Source: Nostoc sp. CHAB 5834 (lineage in GTDB: Bacteria; Cyanobacteriota; Cyanobacteriia; Cyanobacteriales; Nostocaceae). From it: a stretch of 64,000 nt of DNA. The DNA lies in contig JAIVFU010000016.1 in assembly GCA_020829485.1 (NCBI GenBank), positions 1 through 64,000 of the forward strand. The letters are read 5' to 3'. The notes beneath the pieces are model-generated. The model was not told the origin of the DNA. It saw only the letters and a program-made list of their open reading frames with translations, and made no database searches. Positions 55,434-63,854 of the stretch are shown here, piece after piece. The position numbers and the translations under genes were made by a program. The stretch's first letter is position 1. The number at the start of each line of letters is the position of its first letter.

Positions 55434-55487
55434 ATAAGAATTTGCAAACCAAATAAAAGAAACACGGAGGGGCACAATATATTGTGC

Positions 55488-57206
55488 CTATACTCGCATT
55501 TTAAAATTGTTATATAGGACTAGTATTGAATTTTTTATTTTTGCAGAAGCTACCCTTTGATTGTCAGCCAGTAGGCGTTGTTTTTGAGTATACTCATTCA
55601 ATTTGACTTGAGCTTGAGCATAAACTAGAGTATCGTTGGGAATATTTCGGAGAAATTTTACAGCCTGATCAAAATTACCAACAAATGCGTTCTTATAGGC
55701 TTTCTGTAAAAAGTAAGCTGCTCTGATCTGCCGCTTTCGATTGTACTCAGCCAACTTGTCTTGAACTAAAGCACCCGCACGACTTTCTTTAGGAATTTGC
55801 CGCAGATATTGTAATGCAGTAGAAAAATCTTTTGTCTCGGCACTTTCGTAAGCTTTGGCTAATAAATCTTGCGTCTGTGCTTCAATGTTGATGGATGCTT
55901 GCTGAACTAGTTTATTTGTTTTAGATTGCCAATATAAAATATTTGGAATTTTAGCAACAGCATGAAGAACATCTGACCATCGGCTATCATGGAAAGCTGT
56001 TTGAGCTATTTGGTATTGCTGTGCAGCTACTTGCCATTGCTCTTGCCATTCCTCAATTGTAGCTTGCGCTTCTGGATAAACATTGCTGTGAGAGGGAATT
56101 GATTTAGCAAGTGCGATCGCTTCTTCTAAATCTCCTGCTTGATATTCTTTTGTGGCTTGAGATAAAGTTTCTGTTTCTGAGTATGCAGGTGCGGCATTAA
56201 TTAAAGAATATACACCAAATCCCATCAATAAAGAATTAGCCGCCAGTCCTACTTTCATTCCTGTTAATAACGGAGATGATTTCCCAGATGTAGGATTATC
56301 ATTTTCAATCGCCGCCTCTATAAAAAAATGATCATCTGCTTCTAATATTTCTGGTGGCTGCTCCCATATTATTTGTTTGAGTACCCGCAGCACCTCACCC
56401 GTAGACTGGAAGCGGTTTTGATAATCGTAGCGGATCATTTGGCTGAGAACAGCAGCTAGATAATCGTTAACTGGCGTGTTTTCAGAACGCCAAACAATTT
56501 CATTAGTAGAAGGATCAGCTTTTAATTGTAGTGGTTCTAACCCAGTTAAAGCCTCGATGGCAATCATACCCAAAGCATAAATATCACTGTTGGGCTGTGT
56601 TTGACCAATAAATTGCTCTGGCGGTATATACCCTAATGAAGTGACGGGAATTCTATAAATGGGCAATTCCGCACCTATGCCAAAATCGATAGACTGGATT
56701 GAGCCAAAGTCAATCAGAACTAACTTACCATCGCTATTACGTCTGATCAAGTTTTCCGGTTTGATATCACAATGAATCACGCCTTGAGAGTGAACAAATT
56801 CCAGAATACCTAAGACATCTATCAGAAATTCTACAACTTCGCTTTCACTCCACAGACACCCCCACTGTTGAGCAATGGGTAATTCCGCAGCCAGCGCATG
56901 TCCTTCAATCTGCTCTTGGACTAAATAAAATCGCTCGTTTTCTTCAAAGCAGGCGATAAATTCAGGAATTTGATGATGGCTACCCAAAAGCTTGAGGGTT
57001 TGGGTTTCAGTTAGAAACAGTAACCTCAGCATCTCCAAGTAACCGGGTTCGGAACTGCTAACTTTAATCTGCTTAACAACGCATTTGGGATTCTCTGGAT
57101 AATCTACGTCTACAGCTATGTATGTTTGTCCAAACACCCCTGCACTCAGGCTTTGGATAATTTTGTAACGCCCTTGTAGTAATTTACCGATTATGTGGTA
57201 AGTCAT
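55488..57206 (-). CDS. Ser/Thr protein kinase, non-RD catalytic loop
   Basis: The protein has 572 residues. The kinase domain is at ~14-280, with Lys45 in VVKQIKV, catalytic loop HCDIKPEN (145-152) and DFG (166-168). HCD instead of HRD makes it a non-RD kinase, and the glycine loop SLSAGVFGQTY lacks one usual Gly. A membrane span lies near 315-335. The rest (~340-560) is helical with three repeats containing A-x-x-Y-L-R-Q-I-P/F-L-R-N-I-P, TPR-like. It converges with the two-component pair. Confidence 0.9.
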   Translation of the reverse strand: MTYHIIGKLLQGRYKIIQSLSAGVFGQTYIAVDVDYPENPKCVVKQIKVSSSEPGYLEMLRLLFLTETQTLKLLGSHHQIPEFIACFEENERFYLVQEQIEGHALAAELPIAQQWGCLWSESEVVEFLIDVLGILEFVHSQGVIHCDIKPENLIRRNSDGKLVLIDFGSIQSIDFGIGAELPIYRIPVTSLGYIPPEQFIGQTQPNSDIYALGMIAIEALTGLEPLQLKADPSTNEIVWRSENTPVNDYLAAVLSQMIRYDYQNRFQSTGEVLRVLKQIIWEQPPEILEADDHFFIEAAIENDNPTSGKSSPLLTGMKVGLAANSLLMGFGVYSLINAAPAYSETETLSQATKEYQAGDLEEAIALAKSIPSHSNVYPEAQATIEEWQEQWQVAAQQYQIAQTAFHDSRWSDVLHAVAKIPNILYWQSKTNKLVQQASINIEAQTQDLLAKAYESAETKDFSTALQYLRQIPKESRAGALVQDKLAEYNRKRQIRAAYFLQKAYKNAFVGNFDQAVKFLRNIPNDTLVYAQAQVKLNEYTQKQRLLADNQRVASAKIKNSILVLYNNFKMRV

Positions 57207-57665
57207 GACCTGGTTACTCAGTAAGTCTTTTTAATTAGTTTTTCTGACTTTTCCTCCTGTTTCCGGAATGTTTTAGAAATAAATAAACAGAATTTTGATA
57301 CCTTAAATGCAAGTTTAATTTTTAAGTATTTTTGCGTAATGAAATATAATTTTTTATTAAAATTCGCATCTTTTATGTCAATACGGTTCAGTTAACGCTA
57401 AGACTCTTTATCAAAGTCATTTTTTTTAACAACGAACCACAGAGGGAAGAAAAAAATGCTTAACTGAACTGTATTGTCTTTTATGTCATTGACTATTTTC
57501 GATGAAATTCAAGCAAAGGTGTCTGATGTGCAACCTGAGTTACCCTTGAGTTATGAACAAATAAGTGTTAAAAGCTAGTATTTATGGTAAGATTTATAAT
57601 TTTTATTATATGTAGAAAACACCACTAGATTCGTTAGTAATTTCCCAAAAATAAATATTGCCTTC
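57207..57665. other. gene-free AT-rich spacer
   Basis: The 459-bp stretch lies upstream of the non-RD kinase. It contains the family F element at 57380-57475. I see no gene. Confidence 0.5.
57380..57475. repeat. MITE-like element family F, copy 2
   Basis: The 96-bp element has ends AATACGGTTCAGTTAA and TTAACTGAACTGTATT (one mismatch). It has the same terminal sequence as 51256-51519 but a different, non-coding interior. Confidence 0.8.
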
Positions 57666-59213
57666 CTATGTTTCCGTATCTTCCTCAACCACCTCAACTT
57701 TATCTTGTAACGGCTTTACTACCCGTGCGATCGCTTCTTGAATAAAAGCTTTAATAAATTCATCTCTGCGATTAATTTGAAACTGTCGCTGCACAACTTC
57801 TGTCATTCCACCATCACCCCAATCTTGGTCATGACGAAAATATTCAATAAAACTTTTACCAGCAATTCGCGTTAAATAAGCTGCTGTCACGCCTTGAATT
57901 GCTCTACCAATAATAAAGGTGGCAACATTGAGTTGCAAAGCTGTAGATAATAATTGAATCGCTCCTTTAACAATGCCTAAACTAGCAATCGTTTTCGCTA
58001 AAGAAAGGGCTAACTCTCGTCCCCGTTCCATATTCAATTCACAGCCGTAGACTCTGCCAATTTCCACAACCATTTGAGCATTAACAGCAGCTGTCGCTAG
58101 TAAATCTACCACTGGTATCGGCGTAACTGATACTACACCAGCACCAATCCACTGAAAGCGTTCTACAATTTTGTCAGCTTGACGGCGACGCTGGCCATCG
58201 ATGAGTTTTCGCGCTTCGTCTCCCAATCGCAGAGATTGTAAAAGAATGTTATCCGCTACCAAATCTTCACCCTCAGCCCGTAAAACAGCAGCCGTGCGCC
58301 GCAGCAAAGGAACAATATCGGGTTCCGGCTGGAAGGTTTCGCCAGTTTCTAATTGTGCAGGTTGGGGATTAGCAGCGATCGCTACCACATCATTAGTAGC
58401 AATAAATCCCCGTACCCGTTGACGCAATCTTGCAAGGATGGATTCTTTATCTTCATCTGTATATAAATCAGTTTTGTTGAGAACTAAGAGCGAACGCTTG
58501 CCAATTTCTGCTAATCCCCGCAATGGCTCATATTCTGAGCGCCGTAAGTCATTATCTACCACAAATAACAGTAAATCGGCTTCTGTCGCCAGTTCTCGCG
58601 CCATTTGTTCCCGTTCCGTTCCCGCTACCCCCGCTTCTAAAATCCCTGGCGTATCCGTAATTAAAATCTTGCGTTCTAATCCCTTCAACCGCAGACAATA
58701 AGTTTCTCCCACCTGGGTTGTACCCATCGGTGCATCCACTTGACCCACCATGCGTCCCATAATCGCATTAACTAGGGAAGTTTTGCCAGCGCTTCCCGTA
58801 CCAAATACTACTACTTGAATTTCACCCCGTGCTAAGTTTGCTTCAATCTCCCGCGATTTACTTAATAAAGCTTGGCGTGCTACTTCATCTTGAATTTGCC
58901 CTACCTGTTGGCGCACAGCTTGGAGAGTTGTAGAAGCAGCATCAGATTTGCCAGCAGGAATTTGCGCCGCAGTTACTCGCTTCGGATTGCGGCGCGATCG
59001 CTTTTCCCCAGATTGAATCACCAATACATAGTAGACAAAAGCAGCAACCAACGCTCCAATGAGGACAATCAGCAACAACAGCAGCAAATTGCCTAGCAAC
59101 GGCGAATAGGACAATTGCCAATAGAGGCGCGATAGGGAATCAATTAGCCATAGGGCTAGCCCCAAAATGACGATCAGACCAACAATCAGCGTTACTATGC
59201 GTGGCAGAGGCAT
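57666..59213 (-). CDS. membrane-anchored dynamin/Era-like GTPase (DUF697)
   Basis: The protein has 515 residues. Two N-terminal membrane spans (~7-27 and ~38-64) are followed by a GTPase domain: G1 GTGSAGKT at 138-145, G3 DTPG at 187-190 and G4 NKTD at 246-249. The C-terminal part (~340-490) matches DUF697 (YcjF-like) with a hydrophobic helix pair (VSVTPIPVVDLLATAAVNAQMVV). Members are thought to act at membranes; the precise role is unknown. The gene is full length and not in an evident operon. Confidence 0.9.
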   Translation of the reverse strand: MPLPRIVTLIVGLIVILGLALWLIDSLSRLYWQLSYSPLLGNLLLLLLIVLIGALVAAFVYYVLVIQSGEKRSRRNPKRVTAAQIPAGKSDAASTTLQAVRQQVGQIQDEVARQALLSKSREIEANLARGEIQVVVFGTGSAGKTSLVNAIMGRMVGQVDAPMGTTQVGETYCLRLKGLERKILITDTPGILEAGVAGTEREQMARELATEADLLLFVVDNDLRRSEYEPLRGLAEIGKRSLLVLNKTDLYTDEDKESILARLRQRVRGFIATNDVVAIAANPQPAQLETGETFQPEPDIVPLLRRTAAVLRAEGEDLVADNILLQSLRLGDEARKLIDGQRRRQADKIVERFQWIGAGVVSVTPIPVVDLLATAAVNAQMVVEIGRVYGCELNMERGRELALSLAKTIASLGIVKGAIQLLSTALQLNVATFIIGRAIQGVTAAYLTRIAGKSFIEYFRHDQDWGDGGMTEVVQRQFQINRRDEFIKAFIQEAIARVVKPLQDKVEVVEEDTET

Positions 59214-59345
59214 GGTTGGGAAAGATTAGTGGATATTCAGTAGGTAGATGCTTCTGATCTTAATAGTTTCAGTCTTTTTTACCAGAGTAGTAAGAAGCAG
59301 CTTTTGATTCAACCAACAACGCTCATCTGCTTGACTAACAAAATT

Positions 59346-59479
59346 AGGACTTACGCAATAACTCTCTGAAACTCTCATTCCTTTGTGACAGCAGTCGCTC
59401 ATGGGGGAAACCCCCAAGACCGCGCTGCCTCTCCTTTGCGCCTTTGCGGTTCGTTTTTCCATTATTTTGCGTAAGTCCT
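59346..59479. repeat. MITE-like element with AGGACTTACGCAA ends (family C)
   Basis: AGGACTTACGCAA (59346-59358) and TTGCGTAAGTCCT (59467-59479) are perfect inverted repeats 134 bp apart. The interior contains CATGGGGGAAACCCCCAAGACCGCG, related to the palindrome inserted in tnpB at 31075-31118. A minus-strand frame crossing it is spurious. Confidence 0.85.
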
Positions 59480-60057
59480 GAAAATTTTAAATCTCGCACT
59501 GCGTTTCTATCCCGCCTTGGAATGAATTCCGAGTCTCATAGTTGAAGTCCACGCTTAGTGGACTAAGGCACTGACAAATAAAAAAATATACAACTATTTA
59601 TTGTGGGGTGGGCGACAAGCCGATAGTCAAAGGCGCTCATGTTGCCCACACCACAAGATTGGATAATTTATTTCTTGGAAGTCCCTAAACAAGCAATTCA
59701 GTCCACTTGAGTGGACTTTCGCTATCAGCCCAGAACTGAAGTTCTGGGCGAGATGTCGTTCAGAAGACAGATACTTCTAATCTTCATAATTTCAGTATTT
59801 TTCACCAGGGTAGAAAAAGCCCTTTTTGATAAACTGAGAGCGCATTTTGTATCAAATGTGTTCTCACTTGCGGCTGGATTTCTTGTTTTTGATGAAAAAC
59901 CGCCTACTAAAGAAACTCCAAAAAATAAATTATTCCACTTAATGTCGTTGACGGTTCACGAGTTTTCAGTCAACAGTCAACAGTCAACAGTGAACAATAG
60001 CAATGGAATATTTTTTTACTTGGAAGTCCCTAAAAACATTCAACAGCGAGTTATACC
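59480..60057. repeat. cluster of family B ends and CAACAGT heptamers
   Basis: TTGGAAGTCCCT ends occur at 59675-59686 and 60020-60031. The first closes a hairpin element with GTGGGGTGGGCGACAAGCC...GTTGCCCACACCAC (59600-59654). GTCCACGCTTAGTGGAC and GTCCACTTGAGTGGAC palindromes are at 59549 and 59701, and AGTCAAC heptamers at 59968-59990. I see no supported gene in 59214-60057. Confidence 0.7.
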
Positions 60058-60663
60058 ATGACTGCAACACCTAAATTAAGATACTTTAACTGGGTTCAAC
60101 AAAAATTCCCCCAGCTTAGTATTCAGCAAAAAATTTTTTGTGGGTACGGACTGGCTTTGGGAGTTGCAGTTTTGAGAACAACGGTAGGGTTAGTAATAGG
60201 CGATCGCTATTTCCAACAAGCTAGACAACAGATGAGCTTGGCAGATGAAGAGGGAAGCTTGTTAAGTAGTTTGCAAGGACAACTGTTGGCAATACAGAGC
60301 CACCAGCAAGAAATACTGCCTTTTTTGCAGCAGCCGCAAGCGTTGCAAAGGGGAATTTCTGGTTTTAAAAGCGATCTAGCGGATGCGGAAACGTTGCTTT
60401 CTCAGGTACAGGAATTTAGTCAAACTAGTTCGCAAGAGGATTTACAGGCTCTGCTCACAAAGCATAACAGCACGATAACCGGATATTTTGAACAACTCAG
60501 ATCGCTGATTCGGCAAATTTTGCCATTAACTTCACAGCCAGAGGGAGCTATAAAAGCACAGCAAATTGTGGTAGAAAAACATCACGGTAAAATTACTTGC
60601 CAATCTGAGTTAAATCGAGGTACAGAGTTTGTCTTGGCTCTGCCTAAAGCAGGTATCCCTTAA
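60058..60663 (+). pseudogene. histidine kinase with internal deletion
   Basis: The 201-residue frame joins two unlike parts of a sensor kinase. Residues 1-160 look like a sensor N-terminus with one membrane span (~27-47) and a long helical region (LLSSLQGQLLAIQSHQQEIL). From about residue 166 the sequence is the last ~35 residues of a HATPase_c domain (AQQIVVEKHHGKITCQSELNRGTEF), with HHGK as in the kinase at 54138-55433. HisKA, the N box and the G1/F boxes are missing, so it cannot be a working kinase. The deletion is in frame; the gene may still make a protein. Confidence 0.75.
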
Positions 60664-60735
60664 TCGATTTATCATCCTTAAGCTAGTAGCTTTTAAAATT
60701 TTATTCGTTCACTATAAAGCTCGCGTGTTCTAATT

Positions 60736-60876
60736 TAAGTAGAGCGGCGTGAATAATTCAAGGTTTGTAGTAAGGACTTTAGTCCTAATTTGAGGGCTGA
60801 AGCCCTCACTACGAACTCATCTCAAGATTTTTTACATTACTTAATCTACTTTGATTTATTCTCGCCTACTTACTTA
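60736..60876. repeat. MITE-like element family A, copy 4
   Basis: TAAGTAGAGCGGCGTGAATAATTCAAGG at the left and TTTGATTTATTCTCGCCTACTTACTTA at the right, with the core GTAGTAAGGACTTTAGTCCT...GGGCTGAAGCCC. It is 141 bp long with no coding capacity. Confidence 0.85.
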
Positions 60877-60931
60877 TTAGTGGAATTACGCCAGTTTTGG
60901 CAACTTTTTTGAGAACAAAGAGAGAAAACTT

Positions 60932-61456
60932 ATGGGACTTTTCGATCAAATTCTTGGTGCCGTCGCTAACCCCAATCAACAGGGCAGCTTAGGTCAATTG
61001 GGAAGTATTGTTAACAGTGTACAGCAAATGAGCGATCGCACAGGCACAGACCCATCTACCATCCAATCAGTTTTGTCAATTGTCGGTAGTCAAGTGCGTT
61101 CTGCTTTACAACAAAAGCAAGCCACAGATGGAAATGAAGCCGCACAAAGTCTAGTTAATCAATATGCTGGGACTTCACCTAATCCCCAAGCCGTGAATTC
61201 GCTGTTTTCTCCTCAGATACAACAACAGGTAGCTCAGGTTGCTGCCGGGCGCACTGGATTAGATGCTAGTGTAGTTCAACAATTGCTGCCTTTAGCAGTA
61301 CCTTTAGTACTGAATTTTTTGCAATCAGGTGCAAATGCTCAAAATCCCCAAGGTGGCGGTAATTCTGTACTGAATTCCTTCTTGGATGCTGACGGCGATG
61401 GTGATGTCGATATCGCTGATGCCATCCAAATGGCTAGTCGGTATATGAAACGGTAA
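60932..61456 (+). CDS. DUF937 protein with C-terminal EF-hand
   Basis: The 174-residue protein starts MGLFDQILGAVANPNQQGSLGQL, typical of DUF937 (YidB-like) proteins. It is Gln/Asn/Ser-rich with two helical repeats, VVQQLLPLAVPLVLNFL near 115-131. The C-terminus (DADGDGDVDIADAIQMA, ~150-166) is a dockerin/EF-hand-type calcium loop with Asp at positions 1, 3, 5, 7 and 9. There is no signal peptide. A GGGGAGT-type heptamer array follows. The function of the family is not known. Confidence 0.8.
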   Translation: MGLFDQILGAVANPNQQGSLGQLGSIVNSVQQMSDRTGTDPSTIQSVLSIVGSQVRSALQQKQATDGNEAAQSLVNQYAGTSPNPQAVNSLFSPQIQQQVAQVAAGRTGLDASVVQQLLPLAVPLVLNFLQSGANAQNPQGGGNSVLNSFLDADGDGDVDIADAIQMASRYMKR

Positions 61457-61458
61457 CA

Positions 61459-61506
61459 CTTCTTAACCCCCACTCCCCACTCCCCACTCCCCACTCCCCA
61501 TTCCCT
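61459..61506. repeat. CACTCCC heptamer repeat
   Basis: Five or so ACTCCCC units directly after the DUF937 gene. Confidence 0.85.
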
Positions 61507-61594
61507 CAGACATCAGCAATTAACCCTTGCTAGATTTTTAGCTAAAGCATAGGCTGAGAAGATAGAAAATTTGTAAATAGATATCAGACAGTCT

Positions 61595-62149
61595 ATGGCT
61601 AAAGTTTTTGACTGTATTACTGAGGAACAGCAAGGCTTTATTGCAGCCCAACACCTTTTCTTTGTTGGCTCTGCACCCTTGAGTCCTACGGGTCATGTTA
61701 ACCTGTCTCCTAAAGGTTTAGGCTGCTTTCGCGTCCTCTCTCCCAACCGAGTAGCTTATTTAGACCTTACAGGCAGTGGTAACGAAACATCAGCACACTT
61801 GCAAGAAAATGGGCGGATAACATTCATGTTTTGCGCCTTTGAGGAACCCGCCTGTATCCTCCGTCTTTATGGTCAAGGAAAGACTATTTTACCGAGTTCT
61901 CCAGATTGGGACTCTCTGTACTCTTTGTTTGTGCCGATGCCTGGAACTCGTCAAATTATCGTCGCCGACATTGAAAAAATACAGACTTCTTGTGGTTTTG
62001 GTGTACCACTTTATGAATATCAAGGTGAGCGTCAGACTTTAGTAAACTGGGCTAGTAAAAAAGGCGAAGAGGGAGTTCGAGAATATCAACAACAGAAAAA
62101 TCTCGTCAGCATTGACGGTTTAGCCACACCACTGAGTAAATTATCTTAA
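61595..62149 (+). CDS. pyridoxamine 5'-phosphate oxidase-like FMN protein
   Basis: The 184-residue protein has a PNPOx-like split-barrel fold. FFVGSAPLSPTGHVNLSPKG (~22-42) is the conserved flavin-binding start, with YLDLTGSGNETSAHL and ITFMFCAFEEPACILRLYG following. It probably uses FMN or F420-type cofactors in a reductase or oxidase role; the substrate is unknown. It is complete in length. Downstream is a GNAT gene 32 bp away, so the two may be co-transcribed. Confidence 0.88.
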   Translation: MAKVFDCITEEQQGFIAAQHLFFVGSAPLSPTGHVNLSPKGLGCFRVLSPNRVAYLDLTGSGNETSAHLQENGRITFMFCAFEEPACILRLYGQGKTILPSSPDWDSLYSLFVPMPGTRQIIVADIEKIQTSCGFGVPLYEYQGERQTLVNWASKKGEEGVREYQQQKNLVSIDGLATPLSKLS

Positions 62150-62181
62150 ATTTTACAAAAGCAGACTTTGGGGCATGAGTT

Positions 62182-62688
62182 ATGGATTATTCTATTCGTC
62201 CACTCAGACAGCAAGATGAGCCTTTTCTTTGGCAAATGCTTTACGAAGCAGCTCACCTGGTAGAAGAAGGTAATTTGACAGTGCAGGATGCAATGAATAA
62301 TCCTGATTTGGCAAAATATGTTAAAGATTGGGGACGTAAAGATGATAGCGGCTTTGTCGCTATTCTAGAAAGTAGTAATCAACCAGTAGGAGCGGCATGG
62401 CTGCGTCTATTGACAGGTGAAGATAAAGGATATGGCTATGTTGATGATCAAATTCCTGAATTAGCAATAGCAATTCTTCCTCAATATAGAGATAAAGGTA
62501 TAGGAACGCAGTTACTCACACAGTTATTAGCAAATGCTAAAACATCTTATCCATCAATATCACTTAGTACCAGAGCAACAAATCCAGCCGTGGGTTTATA
62601 TAAACGATTTGGCTGGAAAGTTGTTGCTGACAGTGAGACAACCAACCGAATTGGTGGCGTTTCTTTCAAAATGAAAATTGATTTTTAA
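62182..62688 (+). CDS. GNAT family N-acetyltransferase
   Basis: The 168-residue acetyltransferase has a GNAT fold. The start MDYSIRPLRQQDEPFLW and the acetyl-CoA pyrophosphate loop YRDKGIGTQLL (residues ~111-121, the Q/RxxGxG/A motif) are clear. LSTRATNPAVGLYKRFGWKVV is the typical C-terminal motif. The substrate is unknown. It follows the PNPOx-like gene with a 32-bp gap and probably shares its transcript. Confidence 0.92.
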   Translation: MDYSIRPLRQQDEPFLWQMLYEAAHLVEEGNLTVQDAMNNPDLAKYVKDWGRKDDSGFVAILESSNQPVGAAWLRLLTGEDKGYGYVDDQIPELAIAILPQYRDKGIGTQLLTQLLANAKTSYPSISLSTRATNPAVGLYKRFGWKVVADSETTNRIGGVSFKMKIDF

Positions 62689-62778
62689 GCTCAAAGTTCG
62701 TCGTTTGTAGGGCGCGTTATTACATTAAGCTTTAGGCACTGCCTAAGAGTTAACAATTCAAAATTTAATTATGAATTG

Positions 62779-62955
62779 TTAAGACCTTTTATGATCGGTG
62801 TCCCCACCAATTATTGCTTGAAATAAGTTTTCTAGTAAAGAGAAAAACGCCGAAACTAACACTATTAGCATTAAACTAGCAAGGGCAGCAAAGGGAGAGA
62901 TAATGAATAAGAGTAAGAGCGCAAGCATCAAAATTGTTAGTAATGTCTTATTCAT
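62779..62955 (-). CDS. small membrane protein, hypothetical
   Basis: The 58-residue product starts at ATG 62955, with AAAGG eight bases upstream; a GTG at 62964 would add three residues. One long hydrophobic segment (LLTILMLALLLLFIISPFAALASLMLIVLVSAFF) forms one or two spans, and the tail is hydrophilic (IIGGDTDHKRS). No family is recognised. It is on the same strand as arfB and the S4-domain gene. Confidence 0.6.
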   Translation of the reverse strand: MNKTLLTILMLALLLLFIISPFAALASLMLIVLVSAFFSLLENLFQAIIGGDTDHKRS

Positions 62956-63094
62956 CTTTTTCACCTTTATATAGTTACTACTCTCAAGCTAACCAACTAA
63001 GTCACGATATTGTCCACAGTCTATAGAAGGAATTATTTTTAGTTCTCTGGTAAGATTTTGCAACAACATTGACTGGCAAAGTCTAATTTATAAA

Positions 63095-63511
63095 TCAATA
63101 ATCTGTCACTTCTCCTCTGTTAGATTTAACCTGTCCGTGCTTAGTTTTGTAATCAAGGCGCTTTCTTTGAGAACTGCGAGTTGGTTTGGTGGGTTTGCGT
63201 TTTATTGTCACTACAACTGCGCTTTGAATGAGTTCTTGAAGACGTTTCAAAGCTGACTCTCGATTGTTCTCTTGGCTTCGGTGTTCCTGCGCTTTGATTA
63301 CAACAACTCCATCCTGGGTGATGCGGCGATCCTTCAGCTTTAAAAGCTGTTCTTTATAATAATCGGGTAATGATGAAGCCGCAATATCAAAGCGCAAGTG
63401 AATCGCTGTGGAAACCTTATTTACATTTTGGCCTCCCGCTCCTTGCGAACGAATTGCACTAATTTCAATCTCACTCTGTGGGATAATAACTTTGTTGGAA
63501 ATTTGCAGCAT
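63095..63511 (-). CDS. arfB: peptidyl-tRNA hydrolase ArfB (YaeJ)
   Basis: The 138-residue ribosome rescue factor releases peptides from stalled ribosomes without a stop codon. The catalytic GGQ is at residues 26-28 (SQGAGGQNVNKV), and the basic C-terminal tail that threads into the mRNA channel is present (KPTKPTRSSQRKRLDYKTKHGQ). Length matches ArfB rather than the longer RF1/RF2. It lies just downstream of the S4-domain gene on the same strand (48-bp gap), so they may be co-expressed. Confidence 0.94.
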   Translation of the reverse strand: MLQISNKVIIPQSEIEISAIRSQGAGGQNVNKVSTAIHLRFDIAASSLPDYYKEQLLKLKDRRITQDGVVVIKAQEHRSQENNRESALKRLQELIQSAVVVTIKRKPTKPTRSSQRKRLDYKTKHGQVKSNRGEVTDY

Positions 63512-63558
63512 TACTCACAAGGTAAAAGAGGAACTTTTCAATTTAGGATAAAAATCAT

Positions 63559-63813
63559 TTACTCGGTTTGTTCGGTAGAACCTATTACTACGTCTTGGTC
63601 TTCATTGTTATCCAAATTCACCTCTAAAGTCTTTCCTTCTATTGTCACTTTATCACCTGGCACTAGTCGCCGCCCTCGCCGCGTTTCTAGCATACCGTTG
63701 ACTTGGACATCGCCACCTTGAATCATCAGCTTGGCTTGTCCTCCACTTGGCACTATACCCATCAACTTTAAATATTGATTTAACTTAATTGTGTTGTCTC
63801 TGATTTTCTTCAT
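63559..63813 (-). CDS. S4-domain RNA-binding protein (YbcJ-like)
   Basis: The 84-residue protein is a single S4 RNA-binding domain: IKLNQYLKLMGIVPSGGQAKLMIQGGDVQVNG followed by RRGRRLVPGDKVTIEG. Such small S4 proteins resemble YbcJ/RlbA and are thought to bind structured or ribosomal RNA. Length is normal. It is upstream of arfB on the same strand, a translation-related pairing. Confidence 0.92.
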   Translation of the reverse strand: MKKIRDNTIKLNQYLKLMGIVPSGGQAKLMIQGGDVQVNGMLETRRGRRLVPGDKVTIEGKTLEVNLDNNEDQDVVIGSTEQTE

Positions 63814-63854
63814 AGTAAATAAAACTACATTACTTTAATTGTATCGTGCCGTTA

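Noticed and set aside
59226..59462. 78-codon minus-strand frame
   Set aside because: Mostly the inside of the family C inverted-repeat element.
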